Positions 1 to 6,430 are shown, counted from the stretch's first letter. The stretch: 8,548 nt of DNA from Chloroflexaceae bacterium (GCA_026417815.1 JAOACN010000578.1:1-8548); one strand, 5' to 3'. Notes: generated by a model from the letters alone, not told the origin. A program made the numbers and translations.

Positions 1-261
1 AACCTGTTCCGAGCGAGCGGGGTAGGCCAGCACCGGGCAGGCGACGCCAAGGGCGCGCAGGGCTTGCAAGGTCGTCACGCCATCCAGCCCGTGCATCATC
101 ACATCGAGCACGACCAGATCCGGGGAAATTTCTAACGCGGCGCGCACCGCCTCTTCGCCACTGCCAACCGCTACGACCTCATACCGGCCCACCAGGCGCA
201 GCACCCGCTCAAGCAGTGATCGAGCCGTATACACATCGTCAACCAGCAGGATCGTAGCCAT
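1..261 (-). CDS. Response regulator receiver domain protein (C-terminus cut by window edge)
   Basis: Two-component receiver domain; 87 codons are visible and the frame is still open at base 1. Seen: the acidic pair D8-D9 after the first beta strand (MATILLVDD), the phospho-acceptor D53 in LVVLDVMMHGLDG, and a beta-4 strand PVLAYPA at 76-82. The ATG at 261 is well supported: AAGGAG lies at 269-274 with a 7-nt spacer. Two residues are unusual. The usual Pro four residues after the acceptor Asp is His57, and the conserved Thr/Ser switch at the end of beta 4 aligns with Pro81, so the phosphorylation output may be altered. The conserved Lys and any output domain lie outside the window. It lies downstream of the histidine kinase on the same strand, separated by 276 bp with a strong hairpin, so it may be the kinase's partner but need not be co-transcribed with it. 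Confidence 0.9.
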   Translation of the reverse strand, partial: MATILLVDDVYTARSLLERVLRLVGRYEVVAVGSGEEAVRAALEISPDLVVLDVMMHGLDGVTTLQALRALGVACPVLAYPARSEQV

Positions 262-417
262 AGCGCGACTCCTTGACCCTGCGAGCGTCGGGTGGCCCGC
301 CTGGCGCCGTTGGTAACCCTCGTTGCTCCGTGCTCCACCATAACTCTACCCTCAGACACACACCGAACCTGACACTCCATCCGAGCGCATGTGATGGGTC
401 CGCCCGTACCCTGGAAA

Positions 418-448
418 GCCGAAGCGTTGGCTGCACCAACGCTTCGGC
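418..448 (-). terminator. Terminator-like hairpin after the histidine kinase gene
   Basis: A perfect 13-bp inverted repeat: GCCGAAGCGTTGG at 418-430 and its complement at 436-448, with a 5-nt loop. Read on the minus strand the stem is followed by only TTT and then CC, so the T-tract is short. It lies about 90 bases after the kinase stop codon and well before the response regulator start. That placement fits an intrinsic or partial terminator for the kinase transcript. A protein-binding or mRNA-stabilising role is also possible. Confidence 0.55.
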
Positions 449-470
449 CCAACCAGGCTCGGACGGGGGA

Positions 471-507
471 CCGGAGAACGCCGCGGTCCGTAAAGGCAAT
501 TCTCCGG
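471..507. repeat. Inverted repeat with an alternative pairing partner
   Basis: CCGGAGAA (471-478) pairs perfectly with TTCTCCGG (500-507) around a 21-nt loop. Bases 468-473 (GGACCG) can instead pair with 484-489 (CGGTCC), and 471-473 is shared, so the two stems exclude each other. It lies 31 bases after the kinase stop codon in the kinase-to-response-regulator gap. No T-run follows. The rest of the 262-537 gap shows no convincing gene. Confidence 0.4.
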
Positions 508-537
508 CCCATTGCGGGGTGCGGGCTGGTCCCGGGG

Positions 538-2085
538 TCAGTCACCCTCACGCTGGGCCACGCCGGCGCTCAGCGGGGCGACAGCAACGCCGGGGGCCGG
601 CGTGCGCGGCAAGGTGAAATAGAACGTGCTCCCCTTGCCGAGTTCGCTTTCCAGCCAGATCCGTCCACCGTGCAATTCAACCAGCCAGCGCGAGATGGCC
701 AGCCCCAGACCCGTGCCGGTGTACAGCCGCGAGTCGTCACGGTCAACCCGCTCGAAATAGTTGAAAATGCGTTCCTGGTCGGCCGGGGCGATGCCAATGC
801 CCGTATCGCGCACCCAGATGGTCACCTCGACACTACTGGCGCACGCGCCCAGCGCCACTTCACCGGTATGCGTAAACTTACAGGCGTTGGAAAGGAGGTT
901 CAGCAGCACCTGGCGCACGCGCACTTCATCGGCGACGACCATCGGCAAGGCGCCGCTATACTCGCGACGCAGTTGCACGGGACGGTTCTGCACCAACCCC
1001 CTGGCGGCCTGGAACATCGCATCGAGTACCGGCACCAGGGGCAGGGGCGCGAGGTGCAACTCCAGGCGCCCTGCCTCAACCTGGGCCAGATCGAGCACCT
1101 CGTTGATCAGGCGCAGCAGGTGCTGGCCGTTCCGCCGGATCTCGGCCAGATCAGCAACTATGGGCGGCGCGAGGGTCGGGGTCTCGTAGATCTCCGGATG
1201 TTCGATCATCGCCGTGCTGAAGCCGATAATAATGTTCAGCGGCGTTCGCAACTCGTGGCTCATGGTGGCGATGAAGCTCGCCTTGGCGCGCGCGGCGGCT
1301 TCAGCGGCTGCGCGGGCCGCTTCCAGTTCCAATCGCTGCTGGTAGAGGCGGTCGTGCAGGCGATCGCGCTCACGGAGCGCAGCCTCCAGGTCAGCCCGGG
1401 TGCGCTGCAGAGCCGCTTCGCGACGCCGGGAGCGAGAGGCGGTCCTGATCCGCCAGGCGATCAGGCCCCGCCGTTGATGAACGCTCACCCAACCCATGAC
1501 CGCAACCCCGAGTAGCAGTGTTGCCAGCGTCAACCCGGTGGCGATACGTTCTCCTGACGCCCCGATCCCCTTATCTGGCCCGATGACCAGGGAGGCGACC
1601 ACCAGCCCCACCACCAGCGTCAGACTGTCGCGCGCCACGGCCCGCAAGGTCTGGGGACCGGCCAGCAAACCGGCGAGGGCCACACCCAGGGCCGAGAGGT
1701 AGATCAGCGGATTGCGCTCCAACCCCAAAACCAGACTGCTGAGCAACGGAAAGACGGCAGCAACGTAGGCGATGAGGGTGGCCGAGGCCTTAACACGCCC
1801 GCGGCGGTACAGCACCGCCGTGACCCCGATACTCGTGAGGAGCGCCCCCAGCAGCAGGTACGCTCCCAGCGTCGTGGGTGTGGGGAGCAGGATCAGTACG
1901 CCGATGGCCAGCAACGCCAGCGCGCCAGCGGCCGGCAACACGAGTGGCAACGCCCGGCGCGCCAGGTACTCAGGTGAAGGCAGACGAATGACCCGCATCA
2001 GGTAGCCCCGCTCGAGAGCATCTGCAAAGGACGGCCGGATTGTAACGAGCGCGCCCCTCTGCTGCGAGGGGCGACGAGGGACCAC
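538..2085 (-). CDS. Membrane-bound sensor histidine kinase (HisKA + HATPase_c)
   Basis: Sensor kinase of a two-component pathway that autophosphorylates on a His and passes phosphate to a response regulator. From the GTG at 2085 it is 515 aa. Residues about 45-203 form roughly six hydrophobic segments with no recognisable extracytoplasmic domain, so the TM bundle itself may be the sensor. A charged coiled coil (about 218-268) leads into the HisKA motif SHELRTPLN with phospho-acceptor H277. The ATPase domain carries the N box N396-N400, G1 DTGIGI 427-432, F box near 440-447 and G2 GTGLGLAIS 457-465; all key boxes are intact. The start is uncertain. The GTG has AGGGG only 3 nt away, while the in-frame ATG at 1998 (residue 30) gives a 486-aa protein with all TM segments. 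A hairpin at 2052-2073 would lie in the leader if 1998 is used. The response regulator downstream is the obvious candidate partner. The minus-strand promoter near 2144-2173 suggests independent transcription from the anti-sigma gene. Confidence 0.93.
   Translation of the reverse strand: MVPRRPSQQRGALVTIRPSFADALERGYLMRVIRLPSPEYLARRALPLVLPAAGALALLAIGVLILLPTPTTLGAYLLLGALLTSIGVTAVLYRRGRVKASATLIAYVAAVFPLLSSLVLGLERNPLIYLSALGVALAGLLAGPQTLRAVARDSLTLVVGLVVASLVIGPDKGIGASGERIATGLTLATLLLGVAVMGWVSVHQRRGLIAWRIRTASRSRRREAALQRTRADLEAALRERDRLHDRLYQQRLELEAARAAAEAAARAKASFIATMSHELRTPLNIIIGFSTAMIEHPEIYETPTLAPPIVADLAEIRRNGQHLLRLINEVLDLAQVEAGRLELHLAPLPLVPVLDAMFQAARGLVQNRPVQLRREYSGALPMVVADEVRVRQVLLNLLSNACKFTHTGEVALGACASSVEVTIWVRDTGIGIAPADQERIFNYFERVDRDDSRLYTGTGLGLAISRWLVELHGGRIWLESELGKGSTFYFTLPRTPAPGVAVAPLSAGVAQREGD
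2052..2073. repeat. Inverted repeat at the 5' end of the kinase gene
   Basis: CGCCCCTC (2052-2059) and GAGGGGCG (2066-2073) form a perfect 8-bp stem with a 6-nt loop. It lies inside the coding region if the GTG at 2085 is the start, but in the mRNA leader if the ATG at 1998 is used. Its presence mildly favours the shorter protein. Confidence 0.45.
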
Positions 2086-2143
2086 TGGCCCCTACCCAGC
2101 AGTGATGCGCCAATTCACTGCAAATATCAGAAACCACGTATGG

Positions 2144-2173
2144 AGCATACAAAGTCTGTATGGTCGCTGTCAA
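2144..2173 (-). promoter_or_regulatory. Sigma-70-type promoter for the histidine kinase gene
   Basis: On the minus strand a perfect -35 TTGACA (2173-2168) is followed after 18 bp by TATGCT (2149-2144), which matches the -10 consensus in 4 of 6 positions. The region just upstream (about 2186-2212 on the plus strand) is the most AT-rich stretch in the window. Transcription would start near 2137, giving a leader of about 50 nt to the GTG or 140 nt to the ATG. Confidence 0.6.
2146..2162. promoter_or_regulatory. Operator-like inverted repeat overlapping the -10 box
   Basis: CATACA (2146-2151) and TGTATG (2157-2162) form a perfect 6-bp inverted repeat with a 5-nt spacer. It covers most of the -10 box and the adjoining spacer of the kinase promoter. 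The position suits a repressor site, but the repeat is short and the binding protein is unknown. Confidence 0.35.
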
Positions 2174-2234
2174 GTCCTGCGGTTCTGATTATCTTAACAA
2201 AATTTTCATTTCCTGTGCTAGTAAGCGAATACCT

Positions 2235-2276
2235 CCTGCCGGAGGGCAGGGAAAGCGGGTTTCCCCACGTCCCTGC
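2235..2276. repeat. Degenerate third copy of the intergenic palindromic repeat, plus small hairpin
   Basis: Bases 2249-2276 match the core of the repeats at 3073 and 3175: GGGAAA, three bases, GGTTTCCCC, two bases, GTCCCT, with about 5 differences over 27 positions. Immediately to its left CCTGCC (2235-2240) and GGCAGG (2245-2250) form a 6-bp stem with a 4-nt loop. The block begins about 13 bases after the anti-sigma stop codon. It could act as a 3' mRNA hairpin or weak terminator, but no T-run follows on the minus strand. Confidence 0.55.
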
Positions 2277-2288
2277 CGCTGACGAAAC

Positions 2289-3005
2289 TCACCGTGCGGT
2301 GGCCGGGCGCGGCTGAACGACGATACGCCAGCACGCGACATCGTCGAGGGGCACGTCGGTAAAATGCACCAGGCCAGCATGATCGGTTTCGCCACGAAAG
2401 CGTTGTTCGGCGGTCTCAAGGAACACGGTGCTGCCGGCCTGATCGAAGGGGTCGGCATCGGCCAATTCGACGCAGATCCGCACCAGGCCCTGCTCGTCCT
2501 GCTCATCCGCGGCAAGCACCTCAACGGTGATATGCGGGTCGTTGTCGCTGGTCTGTGGAACGGTGTAGGTGTAGCGCAGGCGCAGGCCAACCGCGCGGGC
2601 CAGGGTAGGGGGGCGCATGAGGGCCAGCAGCGGTTCGGAGAACTGGATCACGATCGTGTCGACGAGGCGGGCAACCACTGATTGGACGCCGGAAGCCACA
2701 TCAGCCAGGGCGCCCAGCGGCGCGGGTGGAGCTTGCAGGAAGTCAAGGTCGGGCGCCGGCGGCTCGGGGAAACTGAGCGTTTCGTGGCCATAGAGCGTTT
2801 CCAGCGCGGAGAGCAACGCCTCGGCCTCCGCGCTACAACTGTCGCAGCCTTGCAGGTGCGCCCCGACTTCGCGCAACTTCGCCGTCAGCGGTTGCCCGAG
2901 CAGCACTGCTGTCACGTATTCGGGAAGGATGGCCAGCACCTGAAGATGAAACGCAGCACTGTCGTCCTTTTCCGGGCCATCGCCGTACCGGGCCGCAGGT
3001 TCCAT
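2289..3005 (-). CDS. Soluble zinc-finger-type anti-sigma factor-like protein
   Basis: A 238-aa protein, probably the anti-sigma partner of the upstream sigma factor. Its helical N-terminal part (about 16-72) holds HLQGCDSC, the H50-x3-C54-x2-C57 pattern of zinc anti-sigma (ZAS) domains, in the usual position. A Pro-rich linker (about 79-95) is followed by an amphipathic stretch and then a beta-rich C-terminal domain (about 140-238), which may be an Ig-like or ligand-binding fold; I do not recognise its family. There is no transmembrane segment, unlike membrane-anchored anti-sigmas, so it should act in the cytosol. The ATG at 3005 has AAAGGA at 3014-3019 with an 8-nt spacer. A stable 8-bp hairpin lies just upstream of that site. 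It follows the sigma gene on the same strand across a 276-bp repeat-filled gap. The role rests on the motif plus context; direct sigma binding is inferred. Confidence 0.75.
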   Translation of the reverse strand: MEPAARYGDGPEKDDSAAFHLQVLAILPEYVTAVLLGQPLTAKLREVGAHLQGCDSCSAEAEALLSALETLYGHETLSFPEPPAPDLDFLQAPPAPLGALADVASGVQSVVARLVDTIVIQFSEPLLALMRPPTLARAVGLRLRYTYTVPQTSDNDPHITVEVLAADEQDEQGLVRICVELADADPFDQAGSTVFLETAEQRFRGETDHAGLVHFTDVPLDDVACWRIVVQPRPATAR

Positions 3006-3028
3006 GCCCTGTATCCTTTCTCCGCCTC

Positions 3029-3047
3029 GGGAGGGCCGTGCCCTCCC
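3029..3047. repeat. Hairpin just upstream of the anti-sigma ribosome binding site
   Basis: GGGAGGGC (3029-3036) and GCCCTCCC (3040-3047) form a perfect 8-bp stem with a 3-nt loop. On the minus-strand mRNA the stem ends about 10 bases before the AAAGGA of the anti-sigma gene. It could affect translation or mark an mRNA processing point. It adjoins the palindromic repeat block that starts at 3073. Confidence 0.5.
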
Positions 3048-3072
3048 AGACCTTCCGGTCGGTCAGGGGTAA

Positions 3073-3125
3073 GGGGAAACCAGGTTTCCCCGTGTCCCTC
3101 CAACCGGCACGGGAATGCTAAAGCG
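3073..3125. repeat. Palindromic intergenic repeat, copy 1
   Basis: It opens with a 9+1+9 perfect palindrome (3073-3091), GGGGAAACC A GGTTTCCCC, and continues with GTGTCCCTCCAACCGGCACG and an A-rich tail ending AAAGCG. It matches copy 2 at 3175 over about 52 bases with two substitutions and one indel. The start-to-start distance is 102 bp. Probably a dispersed REP-like element; no coding function is apparent. Confidence 0.85.
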
Positions 3126-3174
3126 TTTTCGTGGGAAGGCTTCGCTCTCCGAGCCCCCCATGAAGCAGAGGGAT

Positions 3175-3226
3175 GGGGAAACCTGGTTTCCCCGTGTCCC
3201 TCCAACCGGCACGGGATGCAAAAGCG
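3175..3226. repeat. Palindromic intergenic repeat, copy 2
   Basis: The same unit as copy 1. The palindrome here is GGGGAAACC T GGTTTCCCC (3175-3193), so the central base changed while both arms stayed perfect. The following segment to 3215 is identical to copy 1. The pair lies between the sigma stop codon and the anti-sigma start. Short blocks resembling each other also flank the pair (around 3040-3070 and 3247-3277), which suggests duplication of a larger unit. Confidence 0.85.
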
Positions 3227-3256
3227 GGTTCTCTCGGGTGAGCGTCGCCCTCCCGG

Positions 3257-3276
3257 CCCCTCCCGTCGGGCAGGGG
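3257..3276 (-). terminator. Terminator-like GC-rich hairpin after the sigma gene
   Basis: CCCCT (3257-3261) pairs with AGGGG (3272-3276) and CCC (3262-3264) with GGG (3268-3270), with one bulged base and a 3-nt loop. It starts 5 bases after the sigma stop codon. No T-run follows, so it may attenuate or stabilise the mRNA rather than fully terminate it. Confidence 0.35.
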
Positions 3277-3281
3277 TAGCC

Positions 3282-4073
3282 TCAGGATGCCCATTTCAAA
3301 TCCAGTCCCCAATCGTGCGCCAGTTGTTGCCATACCGGTGAGGCGCGCAACTGGTTCAGACCCCTTGAGCGCAGCACGTGCACACTGGCGACCGGCCTGG
3401 CCATGTACGCGCTGATCGTCTCGTCGTCAAGATCGGCGATGAACTTCAGCCAGACGGCCTCGAGTTGATGCCGCGCGCGGGGTTGCTGGCGCAGCACCTC
3501 GTCAAAGCAGGCCCGCACTTGCTGGCGCAGATCGGCGCGTAAGGCGCTCTGCTCCGGGTCGCCGTGCTCGGCGACCACCTGCCGCTCATCCAGAAGTTCC
3601 AGGGGCACGGCTACCGCCAGTCTGGTCCACAACGGTCGCAAGACGTTGCGCAGTTCCAGCGCCGCGACGGCCAGAAACGCCCCCGGTGAATGGTAGTTGT
3701 CCAGTTTTTTCCAGATGCGCAGCAGGGTTTCATTCACGGCCTCGGCCCGCGCATCAGGCGCCAGATCGGCGATTTCGCGAAAGGAAAGCCCGTACAGGTA
3801 ACGGTGCAACTCGATGAACCCGAGGTCCTGGCGCTCGCGGCCCTCATCGCCGCGACATGCGCCGTAGAGGCACTGGCAGTACACGTTGATCGCCGCCCGC
3901 CACAGGTCCGTCACTTCGCCGCGCGCGACGCTTGCCTCGGTCCGCCGCGCGAACTCGTCAACGCTGAGGAGTTGCCAGCCAAACCGCTGCATTACCCGGG
4001 TCACGATCTGGCGATACCGTTCGCGCGCATCGTTCTCGATTACACCCTCATCGTCGAAGACGCCCTCGGTCAT
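3282..4073 (-). CDS. ECF-like RNA polymerase sigma factor with N-terminal extension
   Basis: A 263-aa sigma-70-family protein that should direct RNA polymerase to a specific promoter set. Residues about 86-149 fit sigma region 2, with the helical core ARAEAVNETLLRIWKKL and a LELRNVLR end. A divergent linker follows, then region 4 at about 177-245, whose helix-turn-helix lies near DDETISAYMARPVASVHVLR. The first 85 residues are an extra segment not found in typical ECF sigmas of about 180-200 aa; it contains the three cysteines of YCQCLYGAC. The ATG at 4073 was chosen because the sequence before it looks non-conserved and contains a hairpin (4117-4138). A TTG at 4148 overlapping the upstream stop (TTGA) would add 25 residues and couple translation. 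The nearest purine-rich site, AGAAGG, is about 13 nt from the ATG, so the start is not settled. It is followed by the ZAS-type anti-sigma gene and preceded by the zincin-like gene, 71 bp away. Confidence 0.85.
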   Translation of the reverse strand: MTEGVFDDEGVIENDARERYRQIVTRVMQRFGWQLLSVDEFARRTEASVARGEVTDLWRAAINVYCQCLYGACRGDEGRERQDLGFIELHRYLYGLSFREIADLAPDARAEAVNETLLRIWKKLDNYHSPGAFLAVAALELRNVLRPLWTRLAVAVPLELLDERQVVAEHGDPEQSALRADLRQQVRACFDEVLRQQPRARHQLEAVWLKFIADLDDETISAYMARPVASVHVLRSRGLNQLRASPVWQQLAHDWGLDLKWAS

Positions 4074-4116
4074 GGGGGGAGACACACCTTCTGCTAGGGC
4101 GTCGCGTTGGAGCGCA

Positions 4117-4138
4117 GGCCCGTCTTGTACCACGGGCC
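4117..4138. repeat. Hairpin between the zincin-like and sigma genes
   Basis: GGCCCGT (4117-4123) and ACGGGCC (4132-4138) form a perfect 7-bp stem with an 8-nt loop, 7 bases after the zincin-like stop codon. If sigma starts at the ATG at 4073 it is intergenic and could set relative expression of the two genes. Confidence 0.4.
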
Positions 4139-4144
4139 CGGGAG

Positions 4145-6259
4145 TCAACCGCCGGGGGTCCAGTAGATCCGGTAGCGTTCAACCGGAACCGTTTCCCCTT
4201 CGCCGGTCAGCGCCGGAGCGGTTCCCAGGCCCTTCTGGAGCGGGAGCGCCAGGTAAGGAAGCGCAGGCGCGTAGGTGACGTGCCGTATCCAGCGTTGCTC
4301 CTGCGCGTCCCAGCGGTAGATCACCAGATCGCCGCGGCGCCCGCGCGCGTCCCAATCATAGTATAAAACGAGCGTGGCGGTATAATCCAGAAGTGCCACA
4401 TTACTGGCCAGGCTGAACACGTAACTGCGCGCCTCGGCGCCGTCGGGGAGGCGCTGGTGGCCTCCAATGAGGGTTGTGGTAACGATACGCACACGTTCGT
4501 CAGGGTCGGGTGGCGCCTCGGGCGCGAGGGATGGCCGTGGCTGGCGGTCATCCGGCTCGACGAAGAAGAGCATGGCGTTGCCGTCGGCGGAGCCGGCGGT
4601 GATCGGCAGGCGCCCGCCGGTGGTCGAGTTCGGTCCGCCTCCCTGGGAGTAACTGACGACGAAGAAGGCGTCATCGGCCCAGCGCAGCAGCACGTGGCCG
4701 TCGAGGTGCGGTACGGGACGGGCCTCGGTGATCAGCGTGGCGGCGTCGAGGTCGCGCAGCGCCAGGGGCGCAAGCGGGCCGTGGGGGCCGCAGGGGTAGA
4801 TCTGCACGGCATCGGGCTTGCGCCCATGCGCTTCGACCCGCGCCGCTACGGCGACGGGGTCGCGCGCGGCGCCTTCCAGCGCCCGAGGCAGCACGTCAAC
4901 GAAGAAGGGCCGATCCAGCCCCGGCGGGGTGGCGTCACTCCAGGCGAGCCGGACGGGTGTTCGCCGCCCTGGCGCGGGCGGGGTCGCCGGGGCGACGAAG
5001 GCGGCCCGCTGCACCCGCAGCGCGTCCTGAACCTGGCTGATGAGCAGGATCTCATCCCCGGCCTCGGCGCCGCAGAGGAGAAATCCCTCGCGCTGGTCAG
5101 TCGCGGAGATCTTGCCCTGGGCGATCAGCCCGCGGGGCATGCCGTCCTCGCCGCGGGGCTTGAGCACGTGGAGCCAGTGGGCCGCGTCGGGGCGCCTGAC
5201 CGAACCGCCCGCTACCCGCGCCAGTGGCTCGGCCAGGTCGAGGTGCGCTTCCCGGGCCTGTTCGAGGCTGATGGCGACGCCGGGGTGGTAGCGCGTCGCC
5301 GGAAGGTCCACGAACACCGGCAGGGGCAGAGGCAGGGCCAGCGGTCCCTCCATCGGGCGCTGATCCCGGGGATCATCGGCGGGCAGGAGCGGAAAATTGG
5401 CCCGCAGCGTTGCGAAAATCGTCTGCCAGGGCGGCAGTTCGCTGATCTGGGTGGCCGCCATCAGACTGGCGTCAACCGGCAGCGCCACGCGGGGCAGCGC
5501 CGCTCTGACGGTCGTTGCGCCCTTCGGCGCCCGCTCGCTCACCTGCCAGCGCCGCTGGCGGCCACGCTGGACAAGTATGGTATCCTCCAGATACCCGTCG
5601 TTGATATTGAGCGCGTAGTGGCCCCACTCGTGGATCAGCGCCCGGTACCCTTCCGGCGTGTCCCAGGTCGCAAGGAGCCCCGGGTCCTTCTGCCAGATGC
5701 CGCGCCCCACGCGGATGCCCTTGAACTTGCGGTCCTCGTGCAGCCCGTTGTTCCATGCCCGGGGATGCACCCGGTTGGAGGCCAGCACCTGGATGTCGGC
5801 GCCGTCGAGCAGGGCCGGCCCGCCGATGACGATCTGGCCGAAGGCCATGTAGCCGTTGGTCACATCGTAGAGGAAATCCGAGGCCCGTTGCATGGCGACG
5901 CGGATCTGCTGGCAGGTTGCCGCTGAGGGTTGCCATTCGAGGGCCACGATAACGTTAAATAGATACAGCACCGATCGGAACAAGGGCTCGCCGTTGATCG
6001 CCGTTAGCGCGCGGGCGTGTTCATCGGGCGCGTAGGCCAGCCACTTCTCACGGAAGGGCGCGGTGCCGGGAAGCGCGCCTGGCTGGTCGAGCAAGGCGGG
6101 ATCGGCCCGGACGAAGGCCTCCTGCTGGGTCGCGGTACGGTCCGCATTCGGGCTGTGCAGATAGGTCAGCCTGACCGCCTTGCAACGCGCTGCCGCCTCG
6201 CCGTGGCTGGCCGCATCGAACCGGAAGGGCAGATCCAGGCGATAGCGATCGTCGTCCAT
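4145..6259 (-). CDS. Cytosolic zincin-like metallopeptidase (HEWGH motif, CLCA-type pattern)
   Basis: A 704-aa protein. Residues 207-223 (ALIHEWGHYALNINDGY) hold the zinc motif H210-E211-x-x-H214, with D221 at the position of the Asp in the HExxHxxxGxxDE pattern of CLCA-type zincins; here the Gly is N218 and the residue after the Asp is Gly. This suggests a zinc peptidase, with H210 and H214 as ligands, E211 catalytic and D221 the possible third ligand. The N-terminal about 240 residues would be the catalytic domain. The rest (about 300-704) is beta-rich and Pro-rich, possibly several beta-sandwich domains, and I do not recognise them. No signal peptide or TM segment is visible, unlike secreted CLCA proteins. 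The ATG at 6259 has AGGAG with a 7-nt spacer. It is first in a minus-strand run with the sigma and anti-sigma genes and divergent from the TPR-CHAT gene. Peptidase activity is likely but not shown; substrate unknown. Confidence 0.72.
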   Translation of the reverse strand: MDDDRYRLDLPFRFDAASHGEAAARCKAVRLTYLHSPNADRTATQQEAFVRADPALLDQPGALPGTAPFREKWLAYAPDEHARALTAINGEPLFRSVLYLFNVIVALEWQPSAATCQQIRVAMQRASDFLYDVTNGYMAFGQIVIGGPALLDGADIQVLASNRVHPRAWNNGLHEDRKFKGIRVGRGIWQKDPGLLATWDTPEGYRALIHEWGHYALNINDGYLEDTILVQRGRQRRWQVSERAPKGATTVRAALPRVALPVDASLMAATQISELPPWQTIFATLRANFPLLPADDPRDQRPMEGPLALPLPLPVFVDLPATRYHPGVAISLEQAREAHLDLAEPLARVAGGSVRRPDAAHWLHVLKPRGEDGMPRGLIAQGKISATDQREGFLLCGAEAGDEILLISQVQDALRVQRAAFVAPATPPAPGRRTPVRLAWSDATPPGLDRPFFVDVLPRALEGAARDPVAVAARVEAHGRKPDAVQIYPCGPHGPLAPLALRDLDAATLITEARPVPHLDGHVLLRWADDAFFVVSYSQGGGPNSTTGGRLPITAGSADGNAMLFFVEPDDRQPRPSLAPEAPPDPDERVRIVTTTLIGGHQRLPDGAEARSYVFSLASNVALLDYTATLVLYYDWDARGRRGDLVIYRWDAQEQRWIRHVTYAPALPYLALPLQKGLGTAPALTGEGETVPVERYRIYWTPGG

Positions 6260-6295
6260 GGAGATTCTCCTGAACTGGAATGACCTGTACTGGCG

Positions 6296-6364
6296 GGGGG
6301 CCGCCGGCCCCCGAAGATCCTTGCTTCCTGGCGGGGCGCGGCGAAGCCACGCTCCAGCAGGAAG
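6296..6364. repeat. Two inverted repeats in the divergent intergenic region
   Basis: GGGGGCC (6296-6302) and GGCCCCC (6306-6312) form a 7-bp stem with a 3-nt loop. Next to it CTTCCTG (6324-6330) pairs with CAGGAAG (6358-6364), and inside it GCGCGGC pairs with GCCACGC across a GAA loop with one mismatch, giving one long imperfect hairpin. On the minus strand both lie in the probable leader of the zincin-like gene. They resemble REP-type elements. Bases 6365-6390 have a GGGGAAA...GGTTT...CCCC pattern distantly like the 3073/3175 repeat. Confidence 0.45.
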
Positions 6365-6397
6365 GGGAAAGCTCGGGGTTTAGCCCCTCCGAACCTC

Positions 6398-6426
6398 CTC
6401 GTAGTGGAAGCTGCGGCAGGTGACAA
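6398..6426 (-). promoter_or_regulatory. Candidate promoter for the zincin-sigma-anti-sigma genes
   Basis: On the minus strand TTGTCA (6426-6421, 5 of 6 to the -35 consensus) is followed after 17 bp by TACGAG (6403-6398, 3 of 6 to the -10). The -10 is weak. The same TGACA read on the plus strand (6420-6425) could be a -35 for the CHAT gene, so divergent promoters may overlap here. An ECF-type autoregulated promoter is equally possible and cannot be told apart by eye. Confidence 0.3.
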
Positions 6427-6430
6427 AGTA

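Noticed and set aside
239..499. Minus-strand 86-codon frame between the response regulator and the kinase
   Set aside because: It runs through the 13-bp hairpin, has no ribosome binding site and overlaps the response regulator start.
391..1515. 374-codon plus-strand frame opposite the histidine kinase
   Set aside because: It is antisense to intact HisKA and ATPase motifs; no motifs of its own.
2189..2209. Six-residue minus-strand minigene ATG-AAA-ATT-TTG-TTA-AGA-TAA preceded by AGGA
   Set aside because: It sits upstream of the kinase promoter's -35, so it would not be in the kinase leader; this short AT-rich ORF is probably chance.
3006..3281. CRISPR array or small protein genes in the repeat-rich gap
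   Set aside because: There are only two copies at 102-bp spacing, the repeats begin with a full palindrome and the 'spacer' is flanking repeat-like sequence. Open frames across it are translations of the repeat.
4457..5926. 489-codon plus-strand frame opposite the zincin-like gene
   Set aside because: It lies antisense to a gene with a recognisable HEWGH motif and a strong ribosome binding site; its translation is low-complexity and motif-free.
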